Of a DNA stretch of 7,314 nt, positions 1 through 5,679 are shown in pieces. The translations under genes and the position numbers were made by a program. Each line of letters opens with the position of its first letter. Positions within the stretch are counted from its first letter, which is position 1. The notes below the pieces were generated by a model. It searched no databases, was not told the origin of the DNA, and saw only the letters and a program-made list of their open reading frames with translations. Origin of the DNA: Rhodobacter sp. (GTDB taxonomy: Bacteria; Pseudomonadota; Alphaproteobacteria; Rhodobacterales; Rhodobacteraceae); NCBI GenBank assembly GCA_003536295.1, contig DPZQ01000223.1, positions 1 to 7,314 on the forward strand, in the 5' to 3' direction.

Positions 1-402
1 TTGATGTTTCAAAAAGAAGTGGCCGAACGTATTGTAGCAAAGCCCGGTTCAAAGGCCTATGGCCGTTTGGCGCTTTTGGCCCAGTGGCGCGCCGATCCAA
101 AAATAGTGCTGACATTGCCCCCTGAGGCTTTTACCCCCGCCCCAAAGGTCCATTCAGCCGTGGTGCAGCTGACCCGTCTGGCCGAGCCACGTTTTACTGC
201 GGATGGCAAGCTTTTGGCGCAAATAACAGCAATGGGCTTTAACCAGCGTCGCAAAATGCTGCGCGCCAGTCTTAAGGGGCTTTGTGTTGACTTAGAAGAC
301 TGCCTGATAGCCGCTCAAATCCCCCCCACGGCACGCGCAGAAGAAATTGACCTTGAACGGTTTTGTGCCCTTGCCCGTATCGTGAAAGAGGTGCGTAGTT
401 GA
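1..402 (+). CDS. rsmA: 16S rRNA (adenine1518/1519-N6)-dimethyltransferase RsmA, C-terminal part
   Basis: RsmA (KsgA) dimethylates two adjacent adenines in the 3'-terminal helix 45 loop of 16S rRNA late in 30S assembly, using S-adenosylmethionine. The reading frame is open from the first base, so the start and the SAM-binding Rossmann half lie outside the window. About 133 codons remain of a family length near 270-280. The visible part begins with the family segment MFQKEVAERI, followed by the S-x-x-YG-LALLAQW-type stretch and the PPEAFTPAPKVHSAVV segment, all typical of RsmA just after the catalytic motif. The small helical C-terminal domain follows, with FNQRRKMLRASLKGL near residues 80-94 of the fragment. 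It ends in TGA at 400-402, directly against the terminator of the convergent DUF4167 gene. Recognition as RsmA is secure. Upstream neighbours are not visible. Confidence 0.95.
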   Translation: MMFQKEVAERIVAKPGSKAYGRLALLAQWRADPKIVLTLPPEAFTPAPKVHSAVVQLTRLAEPRFTADGKLLAQITAMGFNQRRKMLRASLKGLCVDLEDCLIAAQIPPTARAEEIDLERFCALARIVKEVRS

Positions 403-424
403 AAAAGGCGGCCAACGGCCGCCT
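402..424 (-). terminator. Rho-independent terminator of the DUF4167 gene
   Basis: An 8-bp perfect GC-rich stem (AGGCGGCC at 406-413 and GGCCGCCT at 417-424) closes a 3-base loop. Read on the minus strand the stem is followed directly by TTTTT, the classic intrinsic terminator form, so it ends the DUF4167 transcript five bases after its stop codon. On the plus strand the stem follows an A run but the bases after it are not T-rich, so it should terminate rsmA transcripts less well. It fills nearly the whole 26-bp gap between the two convergent genes. Confidence 0.85.
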
Positions 425-428
425 GATC

Positions 429-1205
429 TTACGCTTCGTCTTCTGGGGCCACATCTGGGGCCACATCTGCCTCAGCAATTTTGGGTTTGCGAACCACACG
501 CTGTTTGCGGGGGGCTTTTGTTTCGCCCTCAGCCTCGGGGGTTGGGGCTTGCTGCGCTTCGGCGGTTTGTGGAATCCCGTCATTTTCCAACCTGGTCACG
601 CGCGGCGGATAGCGGCGTGTATTTTTTTCGCGTGGAGCACGGTCTGAGGGCTGCGCGTCATTTTCGTTGCGCGCCTCTTGATTAAAACCGGCTCCATGTA
701 CAACCGGCGCGTCTCTGCCACGAGTGTCTTTACCGCCGATGATTGCGTCAATATCGCGCCGATAGGCCGAGCTTTGCCCCGAATTTTGTGCCTGATGTTG
801 GCTGTTTTGATCGCCATCCGATTGGCGATCGTCGCGGTTGGTGTCGCGGATTAGCTCGGAGCGATTCTCGCCACGCTCATCGTGGCGTCCACGATTCTGA
901 TTTTGCGCAGCATAAATGGCGGCGGCTTGAGCTGCGCGCGCCTCTTGCTCTGCAGCCAATTCTTTTTGAGCCTCGGCCAACATGCGTGTGTAATGTTCAG
1001 CGTGCTGCTGAAAGTTCTCAGCAGCCACTCGGTCATTCGAAAGCTGGGCATCACGTGCTAAAAATTGATATTTTTCAATAATTTGCTGCGGTGTACCTCT
1101 CACCTTTCCATCGGGGCCCGAACTATCGAAAACACGATTTACAATGTTACCAATAGGGCGTGGGCGGTTCGGTTTTGAACGCTGCCGGGATTTAGACGAT
1201 CTCAT
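429..1205 (-). CDS. DUF4167 domain-containing protein
   Basis: A 258-residue protein with the N-terminal DUF4167 signature of alphaproteobacteria. A very basic start (MRSSKSRQRSKPNRPRP, then IGNIVNRVFDSSGPDGKVRG) leads into helices carrying TPQQIIEKYQFLARDA and NFQQHAEHYTRMLAEAQKE, roughly residues 1-82. Residues about 83-100 are Ala/Glu/Gln-rich helix or coiled coil. From about 100 on it is low complexity: an Asn/Gln/Arg/Asp-rich stretch, a short conserved-looking piece near RRDIDAIIGG, then an acidic Ala/Pro/Glu tail with a basic RKQRVVRKPK patch. There is no signal peptide or membrane segment, so it is probably cytosolic. No biochemical function of the family is known to me. The basic N-terminus and translation-related neighbours suggest RNA or ribosome contact, which is inference only. 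The ATG at 1205 has AAGGA at 1214-1210, four bases upstream. It is transcribed from its own promoter and closed by a strong terminator. Confidence 0.9.
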   Translation of the reverse strand: MRSSKSRQRSKPNRPRPIGNIVNRVFDSSGPDGKVRGTPQQIIEKYQFLARDAQLSNDRVAAENFQQHAEHYTRMLAEAQKELAAEQEARAAQAAAIYAAQNQNRGRHDERGENRSELIRDTNRDDRQSDGDQNSQHQAQNSGQSSAYRRDIDAIIGGKDTRGRDAPVVHGAGFNQEARNENDAQPSDRAPREKNTRRYPPRVTRLENDGIPQTAEAQQAPTPEAEGETKAPRKQRVVRKPKIAEADVAPDVAPEDEA

Positions 1206-1209
1206 CTTG

Positions 1210-1214
1210 TCCTT
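1210..1214 (-). promoter_or_regulatory. Ribosome binding site of the DUF4167 gene
   Basis: AAGGA on the minus strand, four bases before the ATG at 1205. It supports this start. A 6-bp hairpin (1219-1232) lies five bases upstream. Confidence 0.6.
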
Positions 1215-1218
1215 GTAT

Positions 1219-1232
1219 CCAGATTTATCTGG
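1219..1232. repeat. Short inverted repeat in the DUF4167 leader
   Basis: CCAGAT and ATCTGG form perfect 6-bp arms around a 2-base centre. In the inferred leader RNA it sits just upstream of the Shine-Dalgarno sequence. It could be a small hairpin affecting initiation or a DNA operator half of the cluster. Its function is unknown. Confidence 0.4.
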
Positions 1233-1244
1233 CTAGACGACAAA

Positions 1245-1260
1245 CAGTTTTTAAAAACTG
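1245..1260. repeat. Perfect 16-bp palindrome upstream of the DUF4167 gene
   Basis: CAGTTTTTAAAAACTG reads the same on both strands over all 16 bases, with no spacer. It lies about 40 bp before the DUF4167 start, inside the inferred transcribed leader. It could be an operator for a dimeric regulator. As a hairpin it is AT-rich, and on the minus strand it is followed by TTTGTC, so a weak terminator-like or attenuating role is also possible. Which of these applies cannot be read from sequence. Confidence 0.45.
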
Positions 1261-1265
1261 GCCCT

Positions 1266-1276
1266 ATACACGGCTT
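1266..1276. repeat. Direct repeat, copy 1 (ATACACGGCTT)
   Basis: An 11-bp sequence that recurs exactly 60 bp away at 1326-1336. Both copies are preceded by GGCC, two bases before this copy and three before the other. It is a candidate regulator site in the DUF4167 leader. Confidence 0.45.
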
Positions 1277-1325
1277 GCTTGTCGATTTTGGGTTAAAAGC
1301 ACCTACAGCACATGTGGCGGCCAAG

Positions 1326-1336
1326 ATACACGGCTT
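1326..1336. repeat. Direct repeat, copy 2 (ATACACGGCTT)
   Basis: The second copy of the 11-bp repeat. It overlaps the end of the inferred -10 box (1335-1340) and the likely transcription start of the DUF4167 gene, which is where a repressor would act. Binding by any protein is inference. Confidence 0.45.
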
Positions 1337-1364
1337 TATAGACATAGTAACTCTAGCATGACAA
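1335..1364 (-). promoter_or_regulatory. Sigma70-like promoter of the DUF4167 gene
   Basis: On the minus strand, TTGTCA (1364-1359, five of six bases of the -35 consensus) is separated by 18 bp from TATAAA (1340-1335, five of six bases of the -10 consensus). Transcription would begin near 1328, giving a leader of about 120 bases before the ATG at 1205. This is the best promoter match I found in the window. It has no experimental support. Confidence 0.5.
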
Positions 1365-1424
1365 GTAATTTTTACCATATTTGATTAAATTTTATTAATT
1401 TTCGATGTAAAGTGGTGAATAATC

Positions 1425-2261
1425 TTATGCGTGCTTATAAGCTTCGACCAATCGATCCCGCCCATCGAAGTCTTGATGCACTTTTAACCCGTTTAGACCC
1501 TGCGATTTAAAAAGTGCGCAGACATTTGCCGCTTGGAAGGGGCCTATTTCTACGATGATCCGCCCAAGGGGCCGTAAAAACGGGCCGTGATCGCGGGCGA
1601 TAATGCGGTAAGGGTCAAGACCGTCACCGCCCGGGCTTAGCGCCAGATGCGGCTCATATGTCAAAACACCGAGGTCTAGGGATAGCATTTCCTCTTGGGT
1701 GATATAGGGCGGATTTGCCACGATTAGATCAAAGTCGCCCGTAACATTTTCAAACCAATTTGAGTATAAAAACGCGGAACGCTTTAATTCGATTTGCAAA
1801 ACTTTGGCATTCTCGCGCGCCACATCCAGCGCTTTGAGAGAAATATCAACCCCCAGACCGCGCGCGCTAGGGCAATCGGCCAAAAGACTTAACAAAATCG
1901 CGCCAGAGCCCGTGCCCAGATCTAAAACATCGTGAAAGGGTAAAGTAAGAGCTGCGGCCACTAACCCTTCGGTTTCAGGCCGAGGGTCCAGCACATCGCG
2001 CGTGACTTTGAAATCCCGCCCCCAAAACTGCCGCTTGCCTATGATTTGTGCAATGGGCTGCCCCAAGGTCCGCGCGTCTACGGCACGCTCAAGGGCAGTT
2101 ATTTGAGTGTGGCTTAGCACCTCTTGACTGCGTAGAGGCAAATCTTGCGCGGCAATGCCCATGACATAGGCTGCCAAATAGCGCATATCACGTGCCGCGC
2201 CGCTGATTCCTGCCAACTCTAGGGCCACCCGCCCCTTCATAAGAGCTGCACGCACGATCAT
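1425..2261 (-). CDS. prmC: Peptide chain release factor N5-glutamine methyltransferase PrmC
   Basis: PrmC (HemK) methylates the glutamine of the GGQ motif in release factors RF1 and RF2 with S-adenosylmethionine, which speeds peptide release. The 278 residues match the family length. An N-terminal helical domain (about 1-75) recognises the release factor. A Rossmann methyltransferase domain follows. PRPETE lies at 93-98, SAM motif I DLGTGSGAI at 114-122, an acidic ribose-binding end at GVDIS (137-141), and the catalytic NPPY at 183-186. The start ATG at 2261 overlaps the prfA stop as ATGA (2261-2258), and no good ribosome binding site precedes it, so translation is probably coupled to prfA. 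The enzyme is thus co-expressed with its own substrate. The stop is TAA. All key residues are present. Confidence 0.96.
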   Translation of the reverse strand: MIVRAALMKGRVALELAGISGAARDMRYLAAYVMGIAAQDLPLRSQEVLSHTQITALERAVDARTLGQPIAQIIGKRQFWGRDFKVTRDVLDPRPETEGLVAAALTLPFHDVLDLGTGSGAILLSLLADCPSARGLGVDISLKALDVARENAKVLQIELKRSAFLYSNWFENVTGDFDLIVANPPYITQEEMLSLDLGVLTYEPHLALSPGGDGLDPYRIIARDHGPFLRPLGRIIVEIGPFQAANVCALFKSQGLNGLKVHQDFDGRDRLVEAYKHA

Positions 2262-3313
2262 GTATCTGTGTCGGCCAGTTTGGCCGCTTGGTCCGAGGCG
2301 GTCAAAGACTGGATGATTTCAGAAAGATCTCCCGCCATAATTTGTGATAAAGCATAAAGGGTTAGATTGATGCGATGATCGGTCATGCGCCCTTGAGGGA
2401 AATTATAGGTACGGATCCGCTCTGATCGGTCGCCTGTGCCGATTTGTGATTTACGATCGGCCGAACGTTCGGCATTCACGCGCTCACGCTCAAGATCAAA
2501 CAGGCGCGCACGCAGCACTTGCATGGCAATCTCTCGGTTGCGGTGTTGTGACTTTTCAGAGCTGGTAACGATCATACCCGTGGGTAAATGGGTGATGCGC
2601 ACCGCGGAGTCGGTGGTGTTCACATGCTGCCCCCCTGCGCCCGAGGCCCGCATCGTATCAATGCGAATATCAGACATGGGAATATCGACGTCCACCTCTT
2701 GCGCTTCAGGCAAAACTGCAACTGTTGCGGCTGATGTATGAACACGGCCCTGTGCTTCGGTTTCTGGCACGCGTTGCACACGGTGTACGCCAGATTCGTA
2801 TTTGAGCTGCGCAAAGACCCCTTCGCCTTCAACATGGATCGAGGCTTCGCGAACACCGCCTATATCATTTTCTTGTAGCTCAAGAATATTAAACTTCCAG
2901 CCTTGGGATTCGCAGTAACGCTGGTACATGCGCAAAAGATCACCCGCGAAAAGCGCCGCCTCATCGCCGCCCGTGCCGGGGCGGATCTCCATGATTGCTG
3001 GGCGCGCGTCGGCGGCATCTTTGGGCAAAAGCGCAAAACGCAGTGCTTTTTCCATTAAGGGAATCTGGCTTTTAAGGCCCGGCATTTCTTCTTCTGCCAA
3101 GGCGCGCATATCTGGGTCTGAGAGCATCTCTTCTGCTTCGGTCAAATCGCTGAGCGCTCGCTTATAGGCGGCAATTTCTCGCACTACCATTTTTAGGTCA
3201 GAATATTCTTTGCTTAGGGTCGCAATCTCTTGGTGGCTAGCCCCAGAGGACAAGCTGGCTTCCAAAAACTCAAAGCGTCGTGTTATTTGATCTAATTTGT
3301 CTAAAGGTATCAT
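2258..3313 (-). CDS. prfA: Peptide chain release factor 1 (RF1)
   Basis: RF1 reads UAA and UAG in the ribosomal A site and triggers hydrolysis of the peptidyl-tRNA. From the ATG at 3313 the protein has 351 residues, close to the family's about 355-360. An N-terminal helical domain is followed by RPGTGGDEAALFAGDL (about 111-126), the codon-recognition PxT motif as PET (183-185), and the catalytic GGQ (227-229) in the ASGAGGQHVN context. The SEKSQHRNRE segment and the ERIRTYNFPQGR segment, both typical of RF1, follow. An in-frame GTG at 3340 would add nine residues, but family proteins begin at MIP, so I chose the ATG. That ATG has no clear Shine-Dalgarno and overlaps the stop of a small upstream frame (ATGA, 3313-3310), which hints at coupling. 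The gene ends in TGA, which RF2 and not RF1 decodes, and overlaps prmC by four bases. Confidence 0.96.
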   Translation of the reverse strand: MIPLDKLDQITRRFEFLEASLSSGASHQEIATLSKEYSDLKMVVREIAAYKRALSDLTEAEEMLSDPDMRALAEEEMPGLKSQIPLMEKALRFALLPKDAADARPAIMEIRPGTGGDEAALFAGDLLRMYQRYCESQGWKFNILELQENDIGGVREASIHVEGEGVFAQLKYESGVHRVQRVPETEAQGRVHTSAATVAVLPEAQEVDVDIPMSDIRIDTMRASGAGGQHVNTTDSAVRITHLPTGMIVTSSEKSQHRNREIAMQVLRARLFDLERERVNAERSADRKSQIGTGDRSERIRTYNFPQGRMTDHRINLTLYALSQIMAGDLSEIIQSLTASDQAAKLADTDT

Positions 3314-3498
3314 GGGCAGGGTTTGGCGCAACTCATCCACGTCGTCAAGAGTGCCTTAGAACTGAAAGAGGGGACGCTAAAGGTGGCAGGCTTGATGCAT
3401 GCCTTTTCAACATTAATAGACAGCATCCTAAATATACCCAAAGCCGCCAACACCGGCACAGCAGCTGCGATTCCTGTTTCGGTCAGTGCTGTTGCCAT
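3310..3498 (-). CDS. Possible small leader ORF coupled to prfA
   Basis: A 62-codon open frame runs between the ureohydrolase gene and prfA. Its TGA (3312-3310) overlaps the prfA ATG in the same ATGA arrangement seen between prfA and prmC. The N-terminal part (TGIAAAVPVLAALGIF) is hydrophobic. The rest resembles no family I know. No strong ribosome binding site precedes the ATG at 3498, where the upstream sequence is A-rich. A shorter start at 3426 would give 38 codons. The exact stop-start overlap and the lack of a ribosome binding site at prfA are the only arguments for it being translated. It may equally be a chance open frame in untranslated leader. Confidence 0.2.
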   Translation of the reverse strand: MATALTETGIAAAVPVLAALGIFRMLSINVEKACIKPATFSVPSFSSKALLTTWMSCAKPCP

Positions 3499-3507
3499 TT
3501 TTCATTT

Positions 3508-4473
3508 TTATTTAACGAACTTTGCGTAGTGGTAAAGGCAGATCAATTCCTGGGCCACATGCGCACCTGCCACGGCTGTGGTGCCTGTCGGATCATAGGG
3601 AGGGGACACCTCAACAATATCACCACCCACGAGCCGGATACCGGCCAATCCACGTAAAATCGCAGCCGCCTGCCACGAAGCAAGCCCGCCCCAAACGGGC
3701 GTGCCCGTGCCCGGCGCAAAGGCGGGATCCAGCGCGTCGATATCAAAGGTTATATAAGTGGCATGACCGCCCACGCGGGCTTTGGCTTTTGCCACAACAA
3801 AATCAACGCCCTTTTCATGCACCGTACGCGCATCCAAATAGTGAAAGCCAAGATAATCATCGCACTGGGTGCGAATACCAATTTGCAAAGAACGTTTAGG
3901 CGCAACATAACCCAGTTTTACTGCCTTATACATCATGGTGCCGTGATCTATTCTGCTATAATCATCGTCTTCCCATAGGTCTGAGTGAGCGTCAAATTGA
4001 ATGACCGACAAGGGGCCGAATTTTTCTGCATAGGCTTTTAGGATTGGCAACGTGATGTAATGATCGCCCCCCAAGGTTATAGTCCCCACATCTTGCGCCA
4101 AAATCGTTGCTATTTGCGCCGTTAACGTGGCAGGAAAATCGGCCACTTTCGCATAGTCAAAGGCCAAATCGCCATAATCAACAATCGCCATCTCTTCGAG
4201 CGGGTTGGTAGGCCAACCGTAGGGTGGATCAAATGGCAAAAGGGTAGAGGCTTCGCGGATCGCGCGCGGCCCAAAGCGTGTGCCTGTACGGTGCGTAACA
4301 GCCTGATCAAAGGCCACGCCTAAAATGGCCAGATCAACCCCAGTCAGGTCTTTGCGGTAACTGCGGCGCAAAAAGCTAGTAGCCCCGCCAAATGCATTTT
4401 CAAACGCCAATCCCGTAAGCCCTTTGCGGGTAAAGGCCAGATCAATTTCGTTTTTTGCATCTGCTAAAGCCAT
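3508..4473 (-). CDS. speB: Agmatinase-family ureohydrolase
   Basis: A cytosolic binuclear manganese enzyme of the arginase/agmatinase superfamily, which splits a guanidino group to release urea. Agmatinase converts agmatine to putrescine. The 321 residues carry every metal ligand of the fold: H138 in GGDH; D161, H163 and D165 in DAHSD; D244 and D246 in TFDIDALDP. The flanking APGTGTPVWGG and GGDIVEVSPPYD segments are also present. RTGTRFGPRAIREAS near 62-76 is the usual N-terminal substrate-side motif, and DHGTMMYKAV at 176-185 matches agmatinases better than arginases. It follows the M20 amidohydrolase gene by 32 bp, so the two are probably co-transcribed. The ATG at 4473 has AGGA four bases upstream. 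Substrate choice among agmatine and related guanidino acids cannot be settled from sequence, since the family has paralogues acting on guanidinobutyrate or guanidinopropionate. Confidence 0.88.
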   Translation of the reverse strand: MALADAKNEIDLAFTRKGLTGLAFENAFGGATSFLRRSYRKDLTGVDLAILGVAFDQAVTHRTGTRFGPRAIREASTLLPFDPPYGWPTNPLEEMAIVDYGDLAFDYAKVADFPATLTAQIATILAQDVGTITLGGDHYITLPILKAYAEKFGPLSVIQFDAHSDLWEDDDYSRIDHGTMMYKAVKLGYVAPKRSLQIGIRTQCDDYLGFHYLDARTVHEKGVDFVVAKAKARVGGHATYITFDIDALDPAFAPGTGTPVWGGLASWQAAAILRGLAGIRLVGGDIVEVSPPYDPTGTTAVAGAHVAQELICLYHYAKFVK

Positions 4474-4487
4474 ATTATCCTGCCATT

Positions 4488-4502
4488 AAGGGTTTAACCC
4501 TT
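4488..4502. repeat. 15-bp palindrome between the amidohydrolase and speB
   Basis: AAGGGTT and AACCCTT form perfect 7-bp arms around a single central base. It occupies half of the 32-bp gap between the two minus-strand genes, just after the amidohydrolase stop. No T tract follows on the minus strand (the next bases are AATGGC), so it is not a standard intrinsic terminator. It could be an operator, an mRNA processing or stability element, or chance. Confidence 0.45.
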
Positions 4503-4505
4503 TGC

Positions 4506-5675
4506 TTAATTCTGTAAGGTGGGTTGCGCCTTTTCGACCAAACGCGCAAAGAAGCTGGCTCCAATTGGGCTAACCTCGTCGTTGAAATTATAAGCGTCAT
4601 GGTGCAGGCCCGCCCCCTCGCCTATACCAAGAAACAGATATGAACCTGGGCATTTTTCCAGCATGTACGAAAAATCCTCTGACCCCATCTCACGGCCATG
4701 CTCTGCGTCAACTTTGGCTTCGCCCACAATGTCGCGCGCAACCATGGCTGCAAATTCAGTGTTGGCGCGCGTATTCACGGTTGGCGGATAGCCCCAGTCA
4801 TAGTCGATTGCTGCCGTAACTCCAAACGAGGCAGCGTGCCCTTCGACAATCGCATAAAAACGGCTTTTCAAAAGCGCGCGCACTTCGGGGGTAAACGATC
4901 TGATCGTGGCGCAAAAGCGGGCCTCTTGCGGAATTATATTGCTGGCAGTGCCCGCGTGAATTTGCGTAACCGAGATAACTGCCTCATCCATCGCACATAC
5001 GTTACGGCTTAGTATCGTTTGGATGGATTGAACCATAGCCACCAGCGCCACCACAGGATCGACACATTCATGCGGCATGGCCCCATGGCCGCCAAGGCCC
5101 AACACCGTCACCCAAGCCGTATCAACGGATGCCATAATAGGTCCAGGCATGGTGTAAAACCCGCCCAGCTCATGCCCGGGGGCGTTGTGAATGCCGTAGA
5201 TTGATGAGATATTGAACCGCTCCATTATCCCTTCTTCGACCATCACCAGACCGCCGCCCCCTTCTTCTTCCGCGGGCTGAAAGATAAGTGCCACCGAACC
5301 CGCAAAATTGCGCGTTTCGGCCAGATATTTTGCCGCCCCCAACAGCATGGTCACATGGCCGTCATGCCCACAGGCATGCATTTTACCAGGTATCTTTGAG
5401 GCATAGTCAAGCCCCGTCTGCTCCAAAATAGGCAGTGCATCCATATCTGCGCGCAAGCCAATCGTCGGCCCCTCCCCCCTGCCTTTGATGATGCCAACAA
5501 GGCCCGTTGTCGCAATGCCTTCGTGCAGTGCATCCACACCAAAATCACGCAGTTTTTGCGCAATAAACGCTGCAGTATTGTGGCATTCAAACATCAATTC
5601 AGGATTTTCATGCAAATGCCTGCGCCATGTTTGCATTTCATCTGTATAATCTGCGATACGGTTAATAACGGGCAT
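4506..5675 (-). CDS. M20 family amidohydrolase (aminoacylase/hippurate hydrolase type)
   Basis: A zinc-type metallohydrolase of the M20D group, which cleaves amide bonds of N-acyl amino acids or similar compounds (HipO, N-acyl amino acid amidohydrolases, IAA-amino acid hydrolases). From the ATG at 5675 it has 389 residues, the normal length. Visible motifs are RRHLHENPEL (about 18-27), RADMDALP (75-82), HACGHDGH (100-107, with Cys102 and His104 as metal ligands), the catalytic Glu pair in QPAEEEGGGG (133-142), His163 in IHNAPG, GSEDFS (331-336) and the C-terminal HHDAYNFND (358-366). The dimerisation lid domain lies between about 180 and 300. The frame could open 18 codons earlier, but the ATG at 5675 has a full AAGGAGG four bases upstream and begins at the usual family position. 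There is no signal peptide, so it is cytosolic. The true substrate is unknown. It lies divergently from mazG, 53 bp away, and leads into speB. Confidence 0.9.
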   Translation of the reverse strand: MPVINRIADYTDEMQTWRRHLHENPELMFECHNTAAFIAQKLRDFGVDALHEGIATTGLVGIIKGRGEGPTIGLRADMDALPILEQTGLDYASKIPGKMHACGHDGHVTMLLGAAKYLAETRNFAGSVALIFQPAEEEGGGGLVMVEEGIMERFNISSIYGIHNAPGHELGGFYTMPGPIMASVDTAWVTVLGLGGHGAMPHECVDPVVALVAMVQSIQTILSRNVCAMDEAVISVTQIHAGTASNIIPQEARFCATIRSFTPEVRALLKSRFYAIVEGHAASFGVTAAIDYDWGYPPTVNTRANTEFAAMVARDIVGEAKVDAEHGREMGSEDFSYMLEKCPGSYLFLGIGEGAGLHHDAYNFNDEVSPIGASFFARLVEKAQPTLQN

Positions 5676-5679
5676 GGGG

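Larger units (their letters stand above)
1206..1424. other. Intergenic region between prmC and the DUF4167 gene
   Basis: This 219-bp stretch is the longest without a gene. It is more AT-rich than its surroundings, especially at 1366-1405. It contains the promoter at 1335-1364, direct repeats at 1266-1276 and 1326-1336, the palindrome at 1245-1260, the small inverted repeat at 1219-1232 and the ribosome binding site. I see no open frame of note, no tRNA and no clear intrinsic terminator for prmC, so some read-through from prmC into the DUF4167 gene is possible. Confidence 0.6.

Noticed and set aside
1366..1424. AT-rich sequence downstream of prmC as an intrinsic terminator.
   Set aside because: Only a 5-bp A/T stem is visible and there is no GC-rich hairpin with a T tract.
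3314..3340. Longer prfA start at a GTG (nine extra residues).
   Set aside because: Family proteins begin at the MIP-type N-terminus at the ATG 3313. The GTG has no better ribosome binding site, the nearest AAGG being about 14 bases away.
3431..3436. TATATT as the -10 box of a prfA promoter.
   Set aside because: The hexamer is good, but no acceptable -35 lies 16-18 bp upstream. A second option, TTGGGT with TATTAA, is also poor, so I made no promoter call.
3323..3529. Plus-strand 68-codon open frame in the prfA upstream region.
   Set aside because: It is antisense to the prfA start and the speB end, resembles no known protein and has no clear ribosome binding site. It was judged a shadow of the opposite strand.
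3522..3899. Plus-strand 125-codon open frame inside speB.
   Set aside because: It is antisense to conserved metal-binding motifs of the ureohydrolase. Its Pro/Arg/His-rich composition is typical of a shadow frame.
4698..5012. Plus-strand 104-codon open frame inside the amidohydrolase gene.
   Set aside because: It lies wholly antisense to a well-supported enzyme gene and has no recognisable domain.
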